DNA from: Astropecten irregularis
Taxonomy: Eukaryota; Echinodermata; Asteroidea; Paxillosida; Astropectinidae
Assembly: GCA_963971285.1 (NCBI GenBank)
Contig: OZ020248.1
Span: forward strand, 2,790,001 to 2,854,000
Direction of reading: 5' to 3'
Length of the DNA stretch: 64,000 nucleotides
Shown here: piece after piece, positions 1 to 8,098 of the stretch
Layout of the letters: the number at the start of each line of letters is the position of its first letter
Position numbering within the stretch: the first letter of the stretch is position 1
The notes under the pieces: generated by a model
Told to the model about the DNA's origin: nothing
Seen by the model: the letters and a program-made list of their open reading frames with translations, nothing else
Databases searched by the model: none
Translations under genes and position numbers: made by a program

Positions 1-1013
1 AGAGTAGGGAAAGCTAAAAATGTATTTCCAAACACTGTTAAGGGCCAATCACGTTTATTCCAATTCCAGGCTATTCCAACACCAGCAGGGTTGTAATGTT
101 TCTGGGTTAATCAGGAAAGTTAAACTTTCTCTTATGTTTCCTCCTCAATATATTTTAAATAAGAGAGTTGTGAGAGCTATGGAAATGAAGGATTGAAGAA
201 ATATGGCACTGGACCTCCTGCCTGGACTCTGGGCTTCCATTTATGAGCAGTGTGATGCAATTGGGTGAGAAAAGTGGGTCTATTTCAGCCGCTTTTCCCT
301 CTTCAAATTTGCAGAGGGATGTTTTTTTAATGGCTTCTTTGACTGGAGTGATCCATATACCTTGTTTTAAGGGGTGGTCAGCTGAGAATGAGTATATCTC
401 AAAAATTCAAAGGTCAACCCACCATAAAATGAAAAGAAAATGAAAGGTAACATATGTTTCATCATCATTTTCTTTTGTGCAACTGAACAGCTGCGCGCAG
501 GACACCAAATCACCAAGCTACCCCCCCCCCCCCAAAAAAAAATCATGAAAAGAAATGGACACCCATGTCTATGGGAGTTTATTTACTTGAATGCAACCAT
601 AACGCGGGCGATCGGCGAGCCTCGGCATCGCCGTCCATACGCCGACCAAGTCGAAGGCCCGAACTCGTACGCCGACCGACTCGTACGCCAACCAACTCGT
701 ACGACGACCAACTCGTACGCCACCAGCACATTAAGATTGTACGTAGTTTGTATTAACAAAATAAACAAGCACTGAGTGTGCCGTGCTCGTCCACGTCGGT
801 GGGGGGCAAACCTAATTTGAATATAATCTTGATATAATAATTTCTCACACTACAACGTGCACTGTGTTCATCAGTCTAATTAATTAGCTTCGCTCTGTTG
901 AGCTGACAAATTTATGTCAAAAGCAGGGGAATTATATCCTATGGTTACCGAAAAAGTACAATACACACTGGCATAAGAACAGCTTAAAACGACGTCACAT
1001 TCATAAGCCAATC
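1..1013 (+). repeat. Satellite monomer 1
   Basis: 1,013 bp, tract C13/A9, M1=A, M2=T. Private G-to-A at 449, and one T of the usual 'caacttgaac' is missing near 484, so this copy is one base shorter than the rule predicts. The window cuts in at the chosen phase point. Confidence 0.97.
991..997 (+). promoter_or_regulatory. CRE-like GACGTCA, one per monomer junction
   Basis: Half-palindromic cyclic-AMP-response-element core (full consensus TGACGTCA) with a C in place of the first T. It lies 11 bp upstream of a CCAAT box. Present at essentially every junction; broken in unit 12 (12133) and unit 59 (59573) and deleted at the 44/45 junction. Whether anything binds it is inference from the motif alone. 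Confidence 0.4.
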
Positions 1014-1015
1014 AG
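1006..1015 (+). promoter_or_regulatory. CCAAT box 1 (NF-Y-like, AGCCAATCAG)
   Basis: Matches the full NF-Y consensus RRCCAATCRS, not just the pentamer. I see it intact at 62 of the 63 junctions, missing only at the 44/45 deletion. It is 50 bp from the second CCAAT box. Paired CCAAT boxes beside a CRE are common in animal Pol II promoters; function here is inferred. Confidence 0.5.
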
Positions 1016-1055
1016 AGTAGGGAAAGCTAAAAATGTATTTCCAAACACTGTTAAG

Positions 1056-1065
1056 GGCCAATCAC
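1056..1065 (+). promoter_or_regulatory. CCAAT box 2 (NF-Y-like, GGCCAATCAC)
   Basis: Second CCAAT box with good NF-Y flanks, in the same orientation as box 1. Found unchanged in all 64 copies that cover it, including the truncated unit 45 and the mutated stretch of unit 48. Confidence 0.5.
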
Positions 1066-1127
1066 GTTTATTCCAATTCCAGGCTATTCCAACACCAGCA
1101 GGGTTGTAATGTTTCTGGGTTAATCAG

Positions 1128-1142
1128 GAAAGTTAAACTTTC
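1128..1142. repeat. 15-bp dyad GAAAGTT-A-AACTTTC
   Basis: Seven-base arms are perfect inverted repeats around one central base. The site recurs in every monomer; in unit 9 the centre is T instead of A. It could be a protein dyad site; no factor is recognised. Confidence 0.6.
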
Positions 1143-1161
1143 TCTTATGTTTCCTCCTCAA

Positions 1162-1176
1162 TATATTTTAAATAAG
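1162..1176 (+). promoter_or_regulatory. TATA-like block TATATTTTAAATAAG
   Basis: AT block about 100 bp downstream of CCAAT box 2 and about 95 bp upstream of the recurrent 66-codon ORF. With the CRE and CCAAT boxes it gives the order of a Pol II core promoter; a start near 1192-1196 would be expected. No transcript evidence is available. Confidence 0.3.
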
Positions 1177-1255
1177 AGAGTTGTGAGAGCTATGGAAATG
1201 AAGGATTGAAGAAATATGGCACTGGACCTCCTGCCTGGACTCTGGGCTTCCATTT

Positions 1256-1456
1256 ATGAGCAGTGTGATGCAATTGGGTGAGAAAAGTGGGTCTATTTCA
1301 GCCGCTTTTCCCTCTTCAAATTTGCAGAGGGATGTTTTTTTAATGGCTTCTTTGACTGGAGTGATCCATATACCTTGTTTTAAGGGGTGGTCAGCTGAGA
1401 ATGAGTATATCTCAAAAATTCAAAGGTCAACCCACCATAAAATGAAAAGAAAATGA
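1256..1456 (+). other. Recurrent 66-codon ORF, probably not coding
   Basis: An ATG-to-stop frame (N-terminus MSSVMQLGEKSG) is present in every full monomer. No domain, signal peptide or family is recognised. Across copies I count about 5 distinct synonymous changes against about 13 amino-acid changes (for example codon 39 Ile to Leu or Met, codon 27 Val to Asp or Ile, codons 24-25 Gln-Arg to Arg-Met). That is near neutral expectation. No frameshift has arisen, but very few indels exist outside the tract anyway. The antisense strand of the same region is also open for about 71 codons without an ATG. I treat it as chance openness copied by the satellite. Confidence 0.2.
1278..1327 (+). other. 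Intron-like 50-nt segment (GGTGAG ... TTTGCAG)
   Basis: A good 5' splice-site match (G|GTGAGA) is followed 50 bases later by a pyrimidine-rich stretch and TTTGCAG|AGG. The length would be very small for an intron. The acceptor AG is destroyed (GCGG) in units 58, 60, 63 and 64. Purely a motif observation; splicing would need RNA evidence. Confidence 0.15.
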
Positions 1457-1485
1457 AAGGTGACATATGTTTCATCATCATTTTC
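1449..1485. repeat. 37-nt hairpin-forming inverted repeat
   Basis: GAAAATGA at 1449-1456 is the exact reverse complement of TCATTTTC at 1478-1485, and the nested ATGAAA / TTTCAT can pair in an alternative register with an 11-nt loop. Present in every monomer, immediately after the 66-codon ORF. Confidence 0.6.
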
Positions 1486-1504
1486 TTTTGTGCAACTTGA
1501 ACAG

Positions 1505-1514
1505 CTGCGCGCAG
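1505..1514. repeat. 10-bp perfect palindrome CTGCGCGCAG
   Basis: Perfect self-complementary site overlapping an E-box-type CAGCTG, carrying three CpG-rich steps in otherwise AT-rich surroundings. Unchanged in all copies examined. Confidence 0.6.
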
Positions 1515-1534
1515 GACACCAAATCACCAAGCTA

Positions 1535-1553
1535 CCCCCCCCCCAAAAAAAAA
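1535..1553 (+). repeat. Hypervariable poly-C/poly-A tract
   Basis: C10/A9 here. Over the window the C run ranges from 6 (unit 57) to 16 (units 24, 48, 52) and the A run from 6 (units 21, 58) to about 15 (unit 44). Interrupted in units 17, 35, 38 and 63. It explains nearly all monomer length variation and shifts the reading frame of any ORF crossing it. Some of the variation could be homopolymer sequencing error. Confidence 0.95.
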
Positions 1554-1611
1554 TCATGAAAAGAAATGGACACCCATGTCTATGGGAGTTTATTTACTTG
1601 AATGCAACCAT

Positions 1612-1737
1612 AACGCGGGCGATCGGCGAGCCTCGGCATCGCCGTCCATACGCCGACCAAGTCGAAGGCCCGAACTCGTACGCCGACCGACTCGTACGCC
1701 AACCAACTCGTACGACGACCAACTCGTACGCCACCAG
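1612..1737. other. CpG-dense core of the monomer
   Basis: I count about 23 CpG in about 126 bases, whereas the flanking 800 bases are AT-rich. It contains CGATCG, a dyad GGCGAT (1618-1623) / ATCGCC (1638-1643) with a 14-nt loop, and the 16-bp repeats. CpG decay is rare among copies (one clear C-to-T, 62336), which suggests low germline methylation or very recent spread. Confidence 0.7.
1674..1737 (+). repeat. 16-bp minisatellite, four copies (ACTCGTACGCCRACCR-like)
   Basis: Copies begin at 1674, 1690, 1706 and 1722. Each contains the palindrome CGTACG and differs from the others at 1-4 bases. The four-copy structure is itself fixed across all monomers; only units 61 and 62 alter it, by the same GC insertion in the last copy. 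Confidence 0.9.
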
Positions 1738-1770
1738 CACATTAAGATTGTACGTAGTTTGTATTAACAA

Positions 1771-1776
1771 AATAAA
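1771..1776 (+). terminator. AATAAA polyadenylation-signal motif
   Basis: Canonical hexamer followed within about 10-45 bases by G/T-rich sequence (GAGTGTGCCGTG, then GGTGGGGGG), the usual arrangement of an animal Pol II 3' end. Same strand as the CCAAT/TATA motifs and about 600 bases downstream of the TATA-like block. Seen in every monomer. The hexamer alone is common by chance in AT-rich DNA. Confidence 0.3.
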
Positions 1777-1886
1777 CAAGCACTGAGTGTGCCGTGCTCG
1801 TCCACGTCGGTGGGGGGCAAACCTAATTTGAATATAATCTTGATATAATAATTTCTCACACTACAACGTGCACTGTGTTCATCAGT

Positions 1887-1898
1887 CTAATTAATTAG
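1887..1898. promoter_or_regulatory. 12-bp palindrome CTAATTAATTAG (paired-type homeodomain P2-like site)
   Basis: Contains TAAT-TA-ATTA, the spacing known as P2 for dimers of paired-class homeodomains. Contracted by one 4-bp unit in units 26 and 27 (still palindromic), broken by single changes in units 41 and 56, deleted at the 44/45 junction. Binding is inference only. Confidence 0.4.
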
Positions 1899-2024
1899 CT
1901 TCGCTCTGTTGAGCTGACAAATTTATGTCAAAAGCAGGGGAATTATATCCTATGGTTACCGAAAAAGTACAATACACACTGGCATAAGAACAGCTTAAAA
2001 CGACGTCACATTCATAAGCCAATC

Positions 2025-3039
2025 AGAGTAGGGAAAGCTAAAAATGTATTTCCAAACACTGTTAAGGGCCAATCACGTTTATTCCAATTCCAGGCTATTC
2101 CAACACCAGCAGGGTTGTAATGTTTCTGGGTTAATCAGGAAAGTTAAACTTTCTCTTATGTTTCCTCCTCAATATATTTTAAATAAGAGAGTTGTGAGAG
2201 CTATGGAAATGAAGGATTGAAGAAATATGGCACTGGACCTCCTGCCTGGACTCTGGGCTTCCATTTATGAGCAGTGTGATGCAATTGGGTGAGAAAAGTG
2301 GGTCTATTTCAGCCGCTTTTCCCTCTTCAAATTTGCAGAGGGATGTTTTTTTAATGGCTTCTTTGACTGGAGTGATCCATATACCTTGTTTTAAGGGGTG
2401 GTCAGCTGAGAATGAGTATATCTCAAAAATTCAAAGGTCAACCCACCATAAAATGAAAAGAAAATGAAAGGTGACATATGTTTCATCATCATTTTCTTTT
2501 GTGCAACTTGAACAGCTGCGCGCAGGACACCAAATCACCAAGCTACCCCCCCCCCCCCCAAAAAAAAATCATGAAAAGAAATGGACACCCGTGTCTATGG
2601 GAGTTTATTTACTTGAATGCAACCATAACGCGGGCGATCGGCGAGCCTCGGCATCGCCGTCCATACGCCGACCAAGTCGAAGGCCCGAACTCGTACGCCG
2701 ACCGACTCGTACGCCAACCAACTCGTACGACGACCAACTCGTACGCCACCAGCACATTAAGATTGTACGTAGTTTGTATTAACAAAATAAACAAGCACTG
2801 AGTGTGCCGTGCTCGTCCACGTCGGTGGGGGGCAAACCTAATTTGAATATAATCTTGATATAATAATTTCTCACACTACAACGTGCACTGTGTTCATCAG
2901 TCTAATTAATTAGCTTCGCTCTGTTGAGCTGACAAATTTATGTCAAAAGCAGGGGAATTATATCCTATGGTTACCGAAAAAGTACAATACACACTGGCAT
3001 AAGAACAGCTTAAAACGACGTCACATTCATAAGCCAATC
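2025..3039 (+). repeat. Satellite monomer 3
   Basis: 1,015 bp, tract C14/A9, M1=A, M2=T. Private A-to-G at 2591, just after the tract. Confidence 0.97.
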
Positions 3040-4052
3040 AGAGTAGGGAAAGCTAAAAATGTATTTCCAAACACTGTTAAGGGCCAATCACGTTTATTCC
3101 AATTCCAGGCTATTCCAACACCAGCAGGGTTGTAATGTTTCTGGGTTAATCAGGAAAGTTAAACTTTCTCTTATGTTTCCTCCTCAATATATTTTAAATA
3201 AGAGAGTTGTGAGAGCTATGGAAATGAAGGATTGAAGAAATATGGCACTGGACCTCCTGCCTGGACTCTGGGCTTCCATTTATGAGCAGTGTGATGCAAT
3301 TGGGTGAGAAAAGTGGGTCTATTTCAGCCGCTTTTCCCTCTTCAAATTTGCAGAGGGATGTTTTTTTAATGGCTTCTTTGACTGGAGTGATCCATATACC
3401 TTGTTTTAAGGGGTGGTCAGCTGAGAATGAGTATATCTCAAAAATTCAAAGGTCAACCCACCATAAAATGAAAAGAAAATGAAAGGTGACATATGTTTCA
3501 TCATCATTTTCTTTTGTGCAACTTGAACAGCTGCGCGCAGGACACCAAATCACCAAGCTACCCCCCCCCCAAAAAAAAAAATCATGAAAAGAAATGGACA
3601 CCCATGTCTATGGGAGTTTATTTACTTGAATGCAACCATAACGCGGGCGATCGGCGAGCCTCGGCATCGCCGTCCATACGCCGACCAAGTCGAAGGCCCG
3701 AACTCGTACGCCGACCGACTCGTACGCCAACCAACTCGTACGACGACCAACTCGTACGCCACCAGCACATTAAGATTGTACGTAGTTTGTATTAACAAAA
3801 TAAACAAGCACTGAGTGTGCCGTGCTCGTCCACGTCGGTGGGGGGCAAACCTAATTTGAATATAATCTTGATATAATAATTTCTCACACTACAACGTGCA
3901 CTGTGTTCATCAGTCTAATTAATTAGCTTCGCTCTGTTGAGCTGACAAATTTATGTCAAAAGCAGGGGAATTATATCCTATGGTTACCGAAAAAGTACAA
4001 TACACACTGGCATAAGAACAGCTTAAAACGACGTCACATTCATAAGCCAATC
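3040..4052 (+). repeat. Satellite monomer 4
   Basis: 1,013 bp, tract C10/A11, M1=A, M2=T. No private change noticed. Confidence 0.97.
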
Positions 4053-5065
4053 AGAGTAGGGAAAGCTAAAAATGTATTTCCAAACACTGTTAAGGGCCAA
4101 TCACGTTTATTCCAATTCCAGGCTATTCCAACACCAGCAGGGTTGTAATGTTTCTGGGTTAATCAGGAAAGTTAAACTTTCTCTTATGTTTCCTCCTCAA
4201 TATATTTTAAATAAGAGAGTTGTGAGAGCTATGGAAATGAAGGATTGAAGAAATATGGCACTGGACCTCCTGCCTGGACTCTGGGCTTCCATTTATGAGC
4301 AGTGTGATGCAATTGGGTGAGAAAAGTGGGTCTATTTCAGCCGCTTTTCCCTCTTCAAATTTGCAGAGGGATGTTTTTTTAATGGCTTCTTTGACTGGAG
4401 TGATCCATATACCTTGTTTTAAGGGGTGGTCAGCTGAGAATGAATATATCTCAAAAATTCAAAGGTCAACCCACCATAAAATGAAAAGAAAATGAAAGGT
4501 GACATATGTTTCATCATCATTTTCTTTTGTGCAACTTGAACAGCTGCGCGCAGGACACCAAATCACCAAGCTACCCCCCCCCCCCAAAAAAAAATCATGA
4601 AAAGAAATGGACACCCATGTCTATGGGAGTTTATTTACTTGAATGCAACCATAACGCGGGCGATCGGCGAGCCTCGGCATCGCCGTCCATACGCCGACCA
4701 AGTCGAAGGCCCGAACTCGTACGCCGACCGACTCGTACGCCAACCAACTCGTACGACGACCAACTCGTACGCCACCAGCACATTAAGATTGTACGTAGTT
4801 TGTATTAACAAAATAAACAAGCACTGAGTGTGCCGTGCTCGTCCACGTCGGTGGGGGGCAAACCTAATTTGAATATAATCTTGATATAATAATTTCTCAC
4901 ACTACAACGTGCACTGTGTTCATCAGTCTAATTAATTAGCTTCGCTCTGTTGAGCTGACAAATTTATGTCAAAAGCAGGGGAATTATATCCTATGGTTAC
5001 CGAAAAAGTACAATACACACTGGCATAAGAACAGCTTAAAACGACGTCACATTCATAAGCCAATC
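4053..5065 (+). repeat. Satellite monomer 5
   Basis: 1,013 bp, tract C12/A9, M1=A, M2=T. G-to-A at 4444, shared only with unit 8 (7478). Confidence 0.97.
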
Positions 5066-6073
5066 AGAGTAGGGAAAGCTAAAAATGTATTTCCAAACAC
5101 TGTTAAGGGCCAATCACGTTTATTCCAATTCCAGGCTATTCCAACACCAGCAGGGTTGTAATGTTTCTGGGTTAATCAGGAAAGTTAAACTTTCTCTTAT
5201 GTTTCCTCCTCAATATATTTTAAATAAGAGAGTTGTGAGAGCTATGGAAATGAAGGATTGAAGAAATATGGCACTGGACCTCCTGCCTGGACTCTGGGCT
5301 TCCATTTATGAGCAGTGTGATGCAATTGGGTGAGAAAAGTGGGTCTATTTCAGCCGCTTTTCCCTCTTCAAATTTGCAGAGGGATGTTTTTTTAATGGCT
5401 TCTTTGACTGGAGTGATCCATATACCTTGTTTTAAGGGGTGGTCAGCTGAGAATGAGTATATCTCAAAAATTCAAAGGTCAACCCACCATAAAATGAAAA
5501 GAAAATGAAAGGTGACATATGTTTCATCATCATTTTCTTTTGTGCAACTTGAACAGCTGCGCGCAGGACACCAAATCACCAAGCTACCCCCCCAAAAAAA
5601 AATCATGAAAAGAAATGGACACCCATGTCTATGGGAGTTTATTTACTTGAATGCAACCATAACGCGGGCGATCGGCGAGCCTCGGCATCGCCGTCCATAC
5701 GCCGACCAAGTCGAAGGCCCGAACTCGTACGCCGACCGACTCGTACGCCAACCAACTCGTACGACGACCAACTCGTACGCCACCAGCACATTAAGATTGT
5801 ACGTAGTTTGTATTAACAAAATAAACAAGCACTGAGTGTGCCGTGCTCGTCCACGTCGGTGGGGGGCAAACCTAATTTGAATATAATCTTGATATAATAA
5901 TTTCTCACACTACAACGTGCACTGTGTTCATCAGTCTAATTAATTAGCTTCGCTCTGTTGAGCTGACAAATTTATGTCAAAAGCAGGGGAATTATATCCT
6001 ATGGTTACCGAAAAAGTACAATACACACTGGCATAAGAACAGCTTAAAACGACGTCACATTCATAAGCCAATC
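5066..6073 (+). repeat. Satellite monomer 6 (short tract)
   Basis: 1,008 bp, tract C7/A9, one of the shortest in the array. M1=A, M2=T. No private change noticed. Confidence 0.97.
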
Positions 6074-7086
6074 AGAGTAGGGAAAGCTAAAAATGTATTT
6101 CCAAACACTGTTAAGGGCCAATCACGTTTATTCCAATTCCAGGCTATTCCAACACCAGCAGGGTTGTAATGTTTCTGGGTTAATCAGGAAAGTTAAACTT
6201 TCTCTTATGTTTCCTCCTCAATATATTTTAAATAAGAGAGTTGTGAGAGCTATGGAAATGAAGGATTGAAGAAATATGGCACTGGACCTCCTGCCTGGAC
6301 TCTGGGCTTCCATTTATGAGCAGTGTGATGCAATTGGGTGAGAAAAGTGGGTCTATTTCAGCCGCTTTTCCCTCTTCAAATTTGCAGAGGGATGTTTTTT
6401 TAATGGCTTCTTTGACTGGAGTGATCCATATACCTTGTTTTAAGGGGTGGTCAGCTGAGAATGAGTATATCTCAAAAATTCAAAGGTCAACCCACCATAA
6501 AATGAAAAGAAAATGAAAGGTGACATATGTTTCATCATCATTTTCTTTTGTGCAACTTGAACAGCTGCGCGCAGGACACCAAATCACCAAGCTACCCCCC
6601 CCCAAAAAAAAAAAATCATGAAAAGAAATGGACACCCATGTCTATGGGAGTTTATTTACTTGAATGCAACCATAACGCGGGCGATCGGCGAGCCTCGGCA
6701 TCGCCGTCCATACGCCGACCAAGTCGAAGGCCCGAACTCGTACGCCGACCGACTCGTACGCCAACCAACTCGTACGACGACCAACTCGTACGCCACCAGC
6801 ACATTAAGATTGTACGTAGTTTGTATTAACAAAATAAACAAGCACTGAGTGTGCCGTGCTCGTCCACGTCGGTGGGGGGCAAACCTAATTTGAATATAAT
6901 CTTGATATAATAATTTCTCACACTACAACGTGCACTGTGTTCATCAGTCTAATTAATTAGCTTCGCTCTGTTGAGCTGACAAATTTATGTCAAAAGCAGG
7001 GGAATTATATCCTATGGTTACCGAAAAAGTACAATACACACTGGCATAAGAACAGCTTAAAACGACGTCACATTCATAAGCCAATC
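6074..7086 (+). repeat. Satellite monomer 7
   Basis: 1,013 bp, tract C9/A12, M1=A, M2=T. No private change noticed. Confidence 0.97.
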
Positions 7087-8098
7087 AGAGTAGGGAAAGC
7101 TAAAAATGTATTTCCAAACACTGTTAAGGGCCAATCACGTTTATTCCAATTCCAGGCTATTCCAACACCAGCAGGGTTGTAATGTTTCTGGGTTAATCAG
7201 GAAAGTTAAACTTTCTCTTATGTTTCCTCCTCAATATATTTTAAATAAGAGAGTTGTGAGAGCTATGGAAATGAAGGATTGAAGAAATATGGCACTGGAC
7301 CTCCTGCCTGGACTCTGGGCTTCCATTTATGAGCAGTGTGATGCAATTGGGTGAGAAAAGTGGGTCTATTTCAGCCGCTTTTCCCTCTTCAAATTTGCAG
7401 AGGGATGTTTTTTTAATGGCTTCTTTGACTGGAGTGATCCATATACCTTGTTTTAAGGGGTGGTCAGCTGAGAATGAATATATCTCAAAAATTCAAAGGT
7501 CAACCCACCATAAAATGAAAAGAAAATGAAAGGTGACATATGTTTCATCATCATTTTCTTTTGTGCAACTTGAACAGCTGCGCGCAGGACACCAAATCAC
7601 CAAGCTACCCCCCCCCCCCAAAAAAAATCATGAAAAGAAATGGACACCCATGTCTATGGGAGTTTATTTACTTGAATGCAACCATAACGCGGGCGATCGG
7701 CGAGCCTCGGCATCGCCGTCCATACGCCGACCAAGTCGAAGGCCCGAACTCGTACGCCGACCGACTCGTACGCCAACCAACTCGTACGACGACCAACTCG
7801 TACGCCACCAGCACATTAAGATTGTACGTAGTTTGTATTAACAAAATAAACAAGCACTGAGTGTGCCGTGCTCGTCCACGTCGGTGGGGGGCAAACCTAA
7901 TTTGAATATAATCTTGATATAATAATTTCTCACACTACAACGTGCACTGTGTTCATCAGTCTAATTAATTAGCTTCGCTCTGTTGAGCTGACAAATTTAT
8001 GTCAAAAGCAGGGGAATTATATCCTATGGTTACCGAAAAAGTACAATACACACTGGCATAAGAACAGCTTAAAACGACGTCACATTCATAAGCCAATC
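7087..8098 (+). repeat. Satellite monomer 8
   Basis: 1,012 bp, tract C12/A8, M1=A, M2=T. Shares the G-to-A of unit 5 at 7478, three monomers (3,034 bp) downstream. Confidence 0.97.

Larger units (their letters stand above)
1442..1566 (+). mobile_element. Possible retroposed insertion footprint between 11-bp direct repeats
   Basis: ATGAAAAGAAA occurs at 1442-1452 and again at 1556-1566. The 103 bases between them end in the C run, the A run and TC, directly before the second copy. A segment with a 3' A tail flanked by a short direct repeat is what target-primed reverse transcription leaves behind. The C run before the A run and the extra TC are atypical, and the segment resembles no SINE head I know, so chance similarity of A-rich sequence is a real alternative. 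Confidence 0.25.
1556..1786 (+). other. Recurrent 76-codon ORF over the CpG core, probably not coding
   Basis: A frame starting MKRNGHPC and ending KINKH overlaps the 16-bp repeats, so it has a repeated Arg/Thr/Tyr-rich character. Overlapping + and - frames are open over the same DNA because the core lacks stop-forming AT sequence. Upstream extension of the ORF varies with tract length modulo 3, and its stop overlaps the AATAAA region. No family is recognised. Confidence 0.12.
1014..2024 (+). repeat. Satellite monomer 2 (reference copy for sub-features)
   Basis: 1,011 bp, tract C10/A9, M1=A (1665), M2=T (1924). No private change was noticed, so this copy is used to place the internal motifs listed separately. 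Confidence 0.97.

Noticed and set aside
1-1013. CENP-B box (NTTCGNNNNANNCGGGN)
   Set aside because: I scanned both strands of the monomer by eye and found no match, so a centromeric role cannot be argued from that motif.
991-1015. MHC class II-type X2/Y promoter module (CRE then CCAAT)
   Set aside because: The CCAAT box is in the opposite orientation to the Y box and no X box is present; only a generic CRE/CCAAT arrangement remains.
1420-1432. Nuclear-receptor or Pol III B-box-like site (TCAAAGGTCA / GGTCAACCC)
   Set aside because: A half-site this short is expected by chance, and no A box or tRNA fold accompanies it.
1256-1456. 66-codon ORF as a 63-copy gene family
   Set aside because: It recurs only because the DNA repeats. 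About 13 replacement versus 5 synonymous changes fits neutrality, no family or domain is recognised, and the antisense strand is equally open.
1594-1779. 61-codon antisense ORF over the CpG core, extended to 88 codons in units 50, 52, 60 and 63
   Set aside because: It is a shadow of the stop-poor 16-bp repeats. The longer form arises only where the G6 run becomes G7 and the frame shifts.
1460-1786. 100-110-codon ORFs running through the C/A tract
   Set aside because: Their upstream half and downstream half are joined in whichever frame the tract length modulo 3 allows; the same DNA yields different fusions in different copies.
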